A stretch of 64,000 bases of DNA, from positions 62,001 through 126,000 of the forward strand of contig JAWQEG010000739.1 in NCBI GenBank assembly GCA_033782935.1, in the 5' to 3' direction. Origin of the DNA: Petrolisthes cinctipes. Its lineage: Eukaryota; Arthropoda; Malacostraca; Decapoda; Porcellanidae. The stretch's first letter is position 1; every line of letters begins with the position of its first letter. The notes beneath the pieces are model-generated. The model was not told where the DNA came from, ran no database searches, and saw only the letters and a program-made list of their open reading frames with translations. Of the stretch, positions 21,874 through 30,458 are shown piece after piece. Both the position numbers and the translations under genes were made by a program.

Positions 21874-22247
21874 GTAAGGGGGAGTGAGAATTGTGCCCTG
21901 GTTCTCTCTTCCTCTCCCGGGCGGGGGTTTTTTATTTTATTTTTGGGGTTTTTCCACTATTTTCAGCCTGGAGTGTTTCTTCTCAGGCTATCGGGTCCCC
22001 TCCTACTCCTCCTTCTGGTTCTTTCTGTCCGGGGGGCCCTTATTTACCCGCTCCATGTGGCGGACGGTTTTGGTTTTACGGGGTTTTTCCCTGGGCGGCT
22101 GCGCGAGTGTGGGGGATCGTGTCCTGGTCCCCAGGTTCAGCGGGCGTGTCCCGCGCTTCTTTCCTTCGGGGAGGATGGGTTTCGTGTCTTCTGTGTTCCA
22201 GTGTTTGCACGTGTTAACCCATGTTTGTGTATTCTTTTCTCCTCCAG
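21874..22247 (+). other. DIRS copy 1 intron 1 (374 bp)
   Basis: Donor TCG|GTAAGG, acceptor TTCTCCTCCAG|CCT. Joins ATG-containing exon 1 in phase 0 to the Cys/His region. Same length in copy 2. Confidence 0.75.
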
Positions 22248-23921
22248 CCTACTCGTGCCCTTTGTGCTGCCTCAGGATGTACCGTGCGGGTCTCGCCTGA
22301 TGGACACCTGCACTGTTCACCTCACGCACCCTGCTTCACTCCCTTGGGTTACGACCCTTTGGCGTGTGGTGTGTGCCGCCCCTGGGCTGAGTTGTGTCGG
22401 GTTACCTCCCCTTCTGCCCGCTCCAAGCTCCCTGCCCTTGCTTCTCTTCGTATGGCGTGGACGAGGGCTAGGAGAATGGCCCACAAACGAGACGGTTCTT
22501 CTTTGGCGTGGGTGGACCCGATTTTGGGAGCGGACCTGGGTTTATTCAGGACCCGTTACCCTTCTTCCTGTCTCTCGGAGTCTCAGGGGCTAGAACCTCC
22601 TGAGGCCCGAGAGATTGAGCCTCCTTCCCTAGGCGGTACTACGACTCCTTCTCGGGGCTTATCCCCCCGGGAAACGAGCGACTCTGTCGCGCTGGTTCTC
22701 CCGACTGCCTCACCGGTACAAGGGCCCAGCAGGGAACCCCCAGCTTCGCCTCCTGCTAGAGCTGGCTCCTCAGGCCTCTCTAGAGGACGCAAGCGTTCAG
22801 CTAAGAGGTCCCGCCACTCCAGGAAGTCCCGTGCTCGTCGCCGTTCTCCTTCCTCCTCTTCTTCGTCGTCCTCTTCCTCTTCTTCGTCGTCGGGGAGCTC
22901 TCCTTCGCCCGCCCGCAATTCCCGAAAGGGTAAGCGGGGGGGGGGACAGCCCCTCGTCGAGGAAGATTGTTAAGATCTTCCACGCCCTTATTCCTCACGC
23001 TTTTCCTGGGGCTTCCGTCGCGCAGCCTCCGGCTGTCGCTACGGAACCCGCTCCTGTTCCCCCGCCTCCCGCTGCTGCTCCCGTCGAGGGCGCGAGTCCT
23101 CCCGGGGATGTGGGAGTCCTTTTCGTGCCTCCCGTTTCCCCGGGGCTCGAGTCTCCGTCGGGGGACGTAGCTGAGGAGTTGGTTACCTCCGCACCTCCGT
23201 CCCCGTCACCCCCTCCTTCGGGAGACGGATACCTTCCCTACTCTTGGTCTCTTCTCCCTCCTACCTGGACCCACTCTTCGGAGGAGGGCAGACTGGTGGC
23301 TTGGTCTCCGGACACAGCTCAACCAGACGTGTGGATCCGGAGGGATGACGTCGTGGTGAAGTGGGGGGCGGATGAGAAGGGCGAGGCTATTCCTTTCTAC
23401 AAGGTCCGTCCTATCTCAGCGCCCGTACCCACTTCATCTAGGGTGTCCTCTGCGGCGACCCTGGACGCGATGGGTTTCCTGGTGGAGTACAGCCAGCTAC
23501 ACTTGTCCGGGGCTTGGAGGATTGACCGCTCCCACGGTAACACGGCTCTCCTCCTTTCCCCGGACGCGTACTTCCCGGGGGATAAGGGCGAAGGGGACCT
23601 GGACATTCCAGCCCTTCTCCTTAAGTCCCTGGACCACCAGAGAAACAACGCGCCCAGGAAGCCCCCTCCTCCGTCTTTCCCCGTCATCCTCCCTCATTCC
23701 CGGGCCCCCCCGGGCTTGAGGGAGTGCCTGTGGAAGACGGAGAAGGAGCCCCCGGTCCCCTATCAGCTGAAGGAGCCCGATGGCAAGTTGCGACAGGCGG
23801 AGTCTGCTACCCGTCTAGAGTTGGCCCACACCATCTCCACTGGGGCAGCCGCCTCGTTGATTAGGGACTGCCTCAACGCCCTAAGCAACTCCTACCACGA
23901 GATGTCGGGTGTACAGCTAGC

Positions 23922-24037
23922 GTGAGTACCTTACTCGTGTGTCATGTTTTTTAGGGATACTGGGTAGAGGGTCTCTCTGTTACTCCCGGGTACTTATCCC
24001 CGGGTTCGCTCGGTTTTTCCTTGTTTACCCCTTACAG
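23922..24037 (+). other. DIRS copy 1 intron 2 (116 bp)
   Basis: Donor CTAGC|GTGAGT, acceptor CCCCTTACAG|TGAC. Unspliced reading stops at once (TGA). Splicing joins GVQLA to DTLSSMATV in phase. Confidence 0.85.
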
Positions 24038-24298
24038 TGACACCCTCTCTTCCATGGCCACCGTGATGGAGGGCGTGGCGGCGATGACGACCCACTTCAT
24101 GCGGGAGGAGGCGAAGGCGTTCGCCGAGGCGAGACTGGCAGCCCGCCAGGCGGCGGCTAAATCTGCGCCGGAGATGGCACAGAGGGGAGTGGTGCGAGCT
24201 GCCCCCTTGTCCCCCGCCCTCTTTAACCAACCGGCGACAGACACGATCTTCGCCTCCCTCCCAGCGGTAATCAATTTACCAAAACCCTCCACCTCCAA

Positions 24299-24398
24299 GT
24301 AAGTACCTCTCGTGTTCGTCTTACCCGAGTTGTCACGGGGGTGAAATGAAAGGATTTTCGGGTCTACTTTGGTTCCTAATCATTCTGTTTGTCCGTAG
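24299..24398 (+). other. DIRS copy 1 intron 3 (100 bp)
   Basis: Donor TCCAA|GTAAGT, acceptor TTTGTCCGTAG|GCC. Splicing joins NLPKPSTSK to PRAPQPARP and adds the RG-rich tail. Confidence 0.85.
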
Positions 24399-24727
24399 GC
24401 CACGTGCCCCACAGCCAGCCAGACCAGCCTACCAGCCCCGGAGGCCCTCCCAGCCCTCCAGGCTACCGAGGCCCTCCTATCCCACTCCCCCGAGAGCACA
24501 CAACAGGCCCTCCCAGAGGGGCCAGCAGCCGTTTCGAGGAAGGGGACAGGGCTCCAAGTCCTACTCGAAGCCCAAGTCCTCCTTCAACCACCCCGCCCAG
24601 AAGGACCGCGCCACTTGAGGGTCCCACTCTGGGCTGCCTCACAGGGTCGTCAGCAGCCTGGCCCACCCACTGCTGGGCAGCAAGGATAATTCGCCAGGGC
24701 CTGTCATAGCCCTGGATTACTGTTCCG

Positions 24728-24934
24728 GTGAGTAACTGTCATCTTTACTTTCTGACATATGAATTATGCCTAATCCCGTCCTTGGGCTACCGTTAGGTCA
24801 AAATCAGATTTTCCCTTGCGGTCAAAATCTCTGCCTCTCCTGTCATTCACCCCCCAACCACCCCCGGGTCCCTCGGGCCCCGGGGGATTAGGATTAACGG
24901 TACTCTCACTGACACCTGTCTTCTCCCGTTACAG
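24728..24934 (+). other. DIRS copy 1 intron 4 (207 bp)
   Basis: Donor TTCCG|GTGAGT, acceptor CTTCTCCCGTTACAG|CCA. Joins an upstream frame (RIIRQGL ... PWITVP) to the RT frame (PLRLPPASTKVSL). In this copy TAG at 24707-24709 interrupts the upstream frame. Confidence 0.7.
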
Positions 24935-26700
24935 CCACTACGTCTACCTCCTGCCTCAACCAAAGTGTCACTTTCGGTCGTCCCGCATGTGTTAGAAATG
25001 CGGGAAAAAGGGGTAGTGGAGCGGGCGACGGGAAGGGTCTTTCTTTCTCGTTTATTCACGGTCCCCAAAAAGGACCAGGGAAAAACGAGATTGGTGATGG
25101 ACCTGAGCAAACTAAACAAATTCGTGAAAACGTTACATTTCAGGATGGTTTCGGTTGCTCAGGTCCGCACAGTTCTGAGGAAGGGAGACTGGTTAGCATC
25201 CCTGGATCTCAAGGATGCGTACTGGCACGTCCCGATCCACCCCAGGTTTCGCCGCTTTCTGGCCTTCCAGGTGGGGACCGAGACGTTCCAGTTTACCAGG
25301 CTCCCTTTCGGTCTTTCTCTAGCTCCGTGAGTCTTCACAAAACTCGTGAGGGTGGTGGCATCCCGTCTGGCAGAGGCGGGTGTTCCCACCCTCATGTACC
25401 TGGACGATTGGTTGCTTCACGCCCCTTCCAAGGAGCAGGTAGCAAACAACGTCCGGGTAGCGAGGGGAGTGCTAGAGGAAATGGGGTTCCTGTTGAACAT
25501 CCCCAAGTCCTCTCTCACCCCCACTCGCAAGCTGTGTTGGCTGGGAATAGAGTGGGACTCTCTTTCGGCCACCCTCTCTCTCGCTCCAGAGAACGCCCGC
25601 CGGACCCTCCGCCACGTCCGCCAGGCGCATTTTTCCCGTACTTTCTCTCGCCGCCAGTGGGAATCATTGCTCGGGTCCCTAAATTTCGCGGCCCCTGCAA
25701 TGCCCCTGGGACGATTGAAACACAGGAGGCTGACGCGGGAGGTAAACCTCCACCTGTCCCCCGCACACAGGGACCTTCCCAGGCAAGTGTCCCCCTCTCT
25801 CCACCGCCTCCTTCGCCCCTGGCTACGTCCAGGTGCCCTGCGTCAGCGGGTCCCCTGGGTGTTCCCTCCCCCGGGGATCACGGTGGCGACAGACGCATCG
25901 GACGTAGGCTGGGGATACCAGTCTTGCCTGGGACATCAACGGTGCGGGGGATGGAAGGAAGGGGAAAGGCTACTGCACATCAACGCCCGGGAGTTGATGG
26001 TAGCGAAGGAATGGCTCAACAGACACCCTCAGTTTGCCAGGATAGGCGTCCGCTTCGATATGGACAACGTTGCGGCCGTGCAGTGCCTACAGAAACAGGG
26101 CACCGTACGGTCGGAAAATCTCCTGTCCCTGTCAGAACAGATTTTCGCAATAGCGGCCAAGAGGGACATTCACCTCTCGGCCCGCTACGTGCCAGGGCGG
26201 GAGAACGATTGGGCGGACGCCCTATCCAGGTTCAGGGGGACGTCAGTCGAGTGGCAACTGCGTCCCCTTGTGTTCGAGTCTCTCTGCCTTCGCTACGGGT
26301 CACCGGAGGTGGACCTATTCGCCTCCCCATCCACGGCCCTACTCCCTCGGTTCCTGACTTTCTCATCCAGAACAGAGGCGGGAGGCCCGGACGCCTTCAC
26401 GGAGGACTGGAACAGGTAGGGTCATCTCTACCTCTTCCCACCCCCAGCCACTTCAGTCCTCCTGAAGGCGATCCTCAAGCTGCGCACTTTCAGGGGGAGG
26501 GTTCTCCTCATAGCCCCCCTCTGGCCAGCACAGCCGTGGTTCGGAGAGTTGTCCCGGTGGTGCCCTCATCCCCTTCAGTTGGGATCGGCGTGCCTCTCCA
26601 GCACCCTGTCTGCACCACTCCAAGCGTCACTGAAACTACACGCTTGGAGTTTCTACGGGGAGTCCTCAGCAAAAGGTTCACTAAGGAGACAGTGGACAAG
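24935..26700 (+). pseudogene. DIRS copy 1 RT, RNase H and methyltransferase-like region
   Basis: RT: LASLDLKDAYWHVPI, RLPFGLSLAP and catalytic MYLDDWLLHA. RNase H: VATDASDVGWG, the Glu in NARELMVAKEW, FDMDNVAAVQCL and GRENDWADALSR. Then the DIRS methyltransferase-like region (PEVDLFASPSTALLPRF), which ends at TAG 26417-26419 but continues in the same frame as GHLYLFPPPATS and VLLIAPLWPAQPWFGEL. TGA at 25327-25329 replaces the CGG (Arg) of copy 2. The last part overlaps the recombinase ORF in another frame. Confidence 0.9.
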
Positions 26701-27687
26701 ATGTTGAGGGCTCATCGTCAGTCTTCGGTGCGACAATACGAATCGTGCTGGAAAAGATTCCAGGACTTCTTGCGAAGACACCCCTCCAGGGTCATCTCGG
26801 AGGACACAGTCCTGGAATTCCTCACGTGGCTCGCCGATTCCACCAACAGGGCCCCGGCGACGGTGCTTGCGCATCACGCAGCCCTGTCTGATCCCCTCCT
26901 CCTGGGTTTTAACATTAAGGTTTCGGAGAGGCCTCTCTCTCTCCTGAGGATGGGGATTCGGGCGGGGACCGCACCTCACCGGGCCCAGACACCCTCCTGG
27001 TCCCTTCATCGTGTCCTTTCCTACCTGACCTTCGAGGGGGTCCCTCTGGAGGTTTGTCACCTCCTCCAGAAAGCTCTCTTCCTGCTCGCCTTAGCTACAG
27101 GTTACAGGGCTTCTCAGTTGGCAGCCCTGACCCGTCACACAGCCTTTTCTTCAGTAACCCCTAACCTTACTTCCTTAACCATTTCCCCCTCTCCTGCTTT
27201 TCTAGCTAAGAACGAGCAGGCTGACGACAGAATTGGCCCTCTCGCAGTACCCTCGTTCCTGAGGGATGGAAATTTCCACCCCCTCTGCCCAGTCCACGCC
27301 TTTGTTGCATACGTGGAGGCGACGAGAGGGGCTTCTCCGGACCACCTCTTCTACAACTCTAGGTCCGGTAACCCTCTCTTCCCTAGGTCAATCGCTCGCC
27401 TTCTCTGCCGAGTGATAGAGAACGGGGATCCCGGACACGCCCCGAGGGCTCACAGCGTTAGGGTCGTGGCCGCCTCCCTCGCCTTTCTCAGGACTCACTC
27501 GGTGGAGAGGGTCAGGGATTTGGGGGGCTGGGCGTCCACTTCCTCCTTCAGGACGAGGTACCTGTTCCACTCGCTCTCCCCTACCCCCTGTGTGGCTATG
27601 GGTACTCCACCTTCTATTCCCCAGGGTCCCCGCGGGAGACACATGGGGGGGAGGGGCCGCCCAAAGAGAAAAGGTCGGGTGATTTAA
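26560..27687 (+). CDS. DIRS copy 1 tyrosine recombinase
   Basis: N-terminal SAM-like core-binding part (RQSSVRQYESCWKRFQDFLR, then EDTVLEFLTWLAD). Catalytic part: the first Arg in LALATGYRASQLAALTRH, the H-x-x-R box HSVRVVAASLAFL, LGGWASTSSF and the candidate nucleophile Tyr in RTRYLFHSL. Copy 2 reads HSVRG, the common form; Val here may weaken the fold. The frame is open from 25327, so the start is uncertain; an ATG is at 26701. Ends at 27687. In DIRS elements this enzyme inserts the circular DNA form. Confidence 0.9.
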   Translation: MPSSPSVGIGVPLQHPVCTTPSVTETTRLEFLRGVLSKRFTKETVDKMLRAHRQSSVRQYESCWKRFQDFLRRHPSRVISEDTVLEFLTWLADSTNRAPATVLAHHAALSDPLLLGFNIKVSERPLSLLRMGIRAGTAPHRAQTPSWSLHRVLSYLTFEGVPLEVCHLLQKALFLLALATGYRASQLAALTRHTAFSSVTPNLTSLTISPSPAFLAKNEQADDRIGPLAVPSFLRDGNFHPLCPVHAFVAYVEATRGASPDHLFYNSRSGNPLFPRSIARLLCRVIENGDPGHAPRAHSVRVVAASLAFLRTHSVERVRDLGGWASTSSFRTRYLFHSLSPTPCVAMGTPPSIPQGPRGRHMGGRGRPKRKGRVI

Positions 27688-28248
27688 GTCCCGTCACATC
27701 ATCCCATACCTCATCCACATCTTGTACAGCTTCATACTCATCCCCATTCTTTACGTGTACATATGGTGAAAGAGAGACTAAAATAAATTACATTGTTACG
27801 GAATTCTTGTGTATTCATTTTCCAAACAATTACTTTACTACGATGAGTGACAGGAGATATTATTACACAGGATATCTGGATCCTAGTGTCCTCCTTCATC
27901 CCCTCGGGATCACATTACCTGAGCGAGGGCCATAGCCCTAACTCAGAAGACTTGAATAAGGGGGGGGGGGTTGCCATGTGCACCTCCCCCCTCCTCTCCT
28001 AGGCCCGAACCCTCGAGTCTACCTATAAAGACTTTATGTGTAACAATTCTGGTCTATAACAGAATGGTCTACGGTTATATGGTATAAGCTACTTCTCCCC
28101 CACCACGGCTATTCACCTAGCCAGTGTCGGGAGGGGCGTTAGCTGCTGCCTCACCGGGCTCGGTTATCTTTCCTGCCCTCCGCTCTCAACCACTCTTAAC
28201 TAGCACGTGATTACCTCCACCTCACCTCCCACCTACCGCATCGCATGC

Positions 28249-28350
28249 ATAGCAAACAGCTGTGCTGGTTTCACTATACCAATAATAGTGCATTTGTCGC
28301 GGCTTCTAGCCGCTTAAATTGTATTTATTGGTTGTGAAACCAGCACAGCT
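28249..28350 (+). repeat. DIRS copy 1 internal complementary region
   Basis: First half (to about 28283) is the inverse of the left terminus. Second half (about 28284-28350) is the inverse of the right terminus (28600-28663). It is the template for joining the two ends in the DIRS replication model. Confidence 0.9.
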
Positions 28351-28403
28351 TCTACTGTCCCACCCACCTCCCGATGCGGCAGGCACTCACTTCTTTCTCA
28401 TTG

Positions 28404-28663
28404 GAGTGGGCGAGCGGTATTCAGCGGAGGAGGGGCTTAATACCTCACCTCACCACCACCAGGTGGCTCCACTATCAGTACAGCGCCAGATTTGAATTTT
28501 ATTTACTTCTGATGAACGTCACGGAATTGACCCTTCCAACCCAGATTATGCCTATACGGGGCCTGGGCTTGTGAAGGGGCCTATTCTATAGCAAACAGCT
28601 GTGCTGGTTTCACAACCAATAAATACAATTTAAGCGGCTAGAAGCCGCGACAAATGCACTAAT
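28404..28663 (-). repeat. DIRS copy 1, right inverted terminal repeat with terminal extension
   Basis: Inverse of 21228-21446 up to 28616, then an extra segment (28617-28663) not in the left repeat but found in inverse in the internal complementary region, with the stem GCGGCTAGAAGCCGC. Confidence 0.9.
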
Positions 28664-28665
28664 AT

Positions 28666-29197
28666 TGTTCCGGTGTGACATCTTCATTACCCATACAAGG
28701 AAGGATTATGTCACACGGTCATTATGTTTTGGTAGAGAAATGTATATTAACACCTTCACTATTAAGTGGAAGATGAGTATGATGTGACATATCTTCACTA
28801 CCCGGATTATGTCAGATCATCATTATGTTTTAGTAAAGTAACATCTTCACTATTAAGTAGAAGATGATTACAATGTGACATATCTTCACTACCCGGATTA
28901 TGTCACATCGTCATTGTTTTAGTAAAGTAACATCTTCACTATTAGATAGAAGATGTTACTACTTTATTTCATGATATTCCAAGAGTTGTTCTAGGATGCC
29001 TATAAAATGTCATATAGAGTTTAGAAAGACATTGTAAAGTGGTGAGATAGAGAGAGATAGGATTTGGAGAAAGGACTGCAGGCAGGATCCTACAGCTACA
29101 AGGTGTTTGCTACTACACAACCCTGTACTTACCAATAAATTGTTACCGGGTATAGTCAATCTGTTCACCCCAATAGTAACGCAACTCTGTTGTTACA
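28666..29197 (+). mobile_element. Solo LTR, 532 bp, Ty3/gypsy-type
   Basis: Starts TGTTCCGGTGTGACATC and ends CTGTTGTTACA (TG...CA), with 4-bp flanks ATAT on both sides (28662-28665 and 29198-29201). A TATA-like CCTATAAAATG lies near 29001 and AATAAA near 29133, the expected order for a promoter and polyadenylation site in an LTR. The internal part of the element is absent. It abuts the DIRS right end. Confidence 0.65.
28703..28965. repeat. Three tandem units of about 90 bp in the U3 part of the solo LTR
   Basis: Units begin GGATTATGTCA at about 28704, 28803 and 28897 and share TTTTAGTAAAGTAACATCTT and TATCTTCACTACCC. The first unit is longer. Their location upstream of the TATA box fits enhancer-like U3 repeats. 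Confidence 0.75.
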
Positions 29198-29204
29198 ATA
29201 TATT

Positions 29205-30236
29205 TATATATTCTTAACATAGGAGGAGTTTGTGAAGGTCGTTACGAACATGCATGATGGCACATTTTGTAAAGTGATGGTTGATGGTTGTATGAGTGAC
29301 CCGTTTGAAGTCAAGTCAGGTGTGATTCAAGGTGGCATCTTGTCACCTTTGTTGTTCGTATTGGTCATAGATTACGTAATGAAAAGGGTTGGTTCAGAAA
29401 CTGGTGCAGGTATACTTTGGGGAGAGAATGGGAAGCTCTTGGACCTGGATTATGCAAATGATATAGTTTTGATGTGTGATGGGCCGGAGGAGATGCAAAG
29501 GGTGTTGGATTGTTTAGTGAAAGAGGGCTTAAGGGTGGGTTTGGTTATTAATTGTGGAAAAACTGAAATTATTATGAACATGGAAAATGCACAGGACTGT
29601 ATGATTGGAGGTGTGGTGGTAAAGGAGGTTGAAACGTTTAAATATTTGGGTACCTGTTTAACGAAGGATGGTTCTTTGACCTTAGAATACGAAGAAAGGT
29701 TAAGAAAGGCAAATCAGGCAATGGGAATTCTTAAAACTGTTTGGAAGAATAAAAAAATTTCTGTGCATACAAAAATCAAAATTTATAAAGTAATGGTTAG
29801 GAGTATACTAACCTACGGTCACGAATCATGGTACAGTACAGCGAATATGGACCGTAAATTCTTGGTGTTTGAAAATAAGGTACTAAGAAGAATATTAGGA
29901 ATTAAGTGGTGGGATAGGATATCGAATAGCAGAATTAGAGAAATAACACGGGTGCAGCCAGTTGATGAATATGTTAGGATGTCACGTTGGAAGTGGTTAG
30001 GTCATGTGTATAGAAGACATGGGATAGTACGAGATACACTAGGGTGGGTAGCACATGGTACAAGAAGAAGAAGAAGGCCTAGGGAGACGTGGGTGAGAAC
30101 AATGAGGCGGGAAGCGGGAGATGAATGTTGGGGAGATTTGGAGGAGTTAGCTCAGGATAAGGTGTGGTGGCACGAGTTCATTAAGGCCCTATGCATCCCC
30201 GTGGGTGCTACAGGAAATGATTGATTGATTGATTCT
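29205..30236 (+). mobile_element. RTE-like LINE, 5'-truncated, with (TGATT)n tail
   Basis: Only the RT 3' half to the C-terminus is left. The tail TGATTGATTGATTC at 30220-30235 is a typical short-unit LINE tail. The piggyBac element landed directly at its TTAA. Confidence 0.8.
29232..30224 (+). pseudogene. RTE-like reverse transcriptase C-terminal half
   Basis: 330 residues without a stop. RT motifs: VKSGVIQGGILSPLLFVLVI, the catalytic site LDYANDIVLM, GLVINCGKTEIIM and FKYLGTCLT. The C-terminus has RRILGIKWWDRISNSRIRE and WKWLGHVYRRHG, then RRRRRPRETWVRTM, a block typical of RTE/CR1-like LINEs. The usual YADD reads YAND, so a catalytic Asp is lost. No true start; 5' truncation. Confidence 0.85.
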
Positions 30237-30245
30237 TAACCCCCA

Positions 30246-30340
30246 GAGTCCGGGCAGCGGGATTTCCCGCTCGGTCGACAGAGGCCGGGCAGCGGGAAAT
30301 CCCGCTCTGTCGACAGAGTCCGGGCAGCGGGAAATCCCGC
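30246..30340. repeat. Subterminal 35-bp repeats with palindromes in piggyBac
   Basis: Units at 30246, 30281 and 30316 (exact 35-bp spacing), each with CCGGGCAGCGGG followed by ATTTCCCGC or AAATCCCGC, so each carries the palindrome GCGGGAAATCCCGC or its variant, then TCGACAGA. Probable transposase-binding sites. Confidence 0.9.
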
Positions 30341-30458
30341 TTTTGGTAATTTATGGGGAAAAACGCCAAATTTTGTTGGGGTTTTTTTTGATCTGGCTAT
30401 ACTTCACCACCAGACCTTTTCATCCCCACATTCAATCAGTGTGTGCTTGACCGTGACA

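Larger units (their letters stand above)
21859..24618 (+). pseudogene. DIRS copy 1 ORF1 (gag-like), four exons
   Basis: Exons 21859-21873, 22248-23921, 24038-24298 and 24399-24618. Spliced start M-C-P-L-S joins PTRALCAASGCTVRV. A Cys/His-rich zinc-finger-like region follows (DGHLHCSPHAPC, then CGVCRPW), common at the N-terminus of DIRS ORF1. Then come an Arg/Ser-rich stretch (about 22790-22910, poly-Ser), a Pro-rich part, and a conserved helical part (ATLDAMGFLVEYSQLHLSG). It ends in an RG-rich tail (RGQQPFRGRGQGSKSYSKPK). One extra G in the run at 22936-22945 shifts the frame relative to copy 2, so this copy is broken. Confidence 0.85.
21228..28663 (+). mobile_element. DIRS retrotransposon, copy 1 (7.44 kb)
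   Basis: DIRS architecture: left inverted repeat, ORF1, RT-RNase H-methyltransferase-like ORF, tyrosine recombinase ORF, internal complementary region and right inverted repeat. There is no target duplication, as expected for recombinase-mediated insertion of a circular intermediate. Copy 1 has lesions: an extra G in a run at 22936-22945 (ORF1), TGA at 25327-25329 (RT) and TAG at 24707-24709. It is about 97% like copy 2 by eye; no alignment was run. Confidence 0.95.

Noticed and set aside
22583..22918. Acidic minus-strand ORF opposite DIRS ORF1
   Set aside because: Complement of the Ser/Arg-rich coding stretch; low complexity, no independent support.
25327..26640. Long open frame ahead of the DIRS recombinase domain (Pro/Arg-rich, several hundred codons)
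   Set aside because: It is the alternate frame of the GC-rich RT-RNase H region and has no domain; only the part from about 26560 is recombinase.
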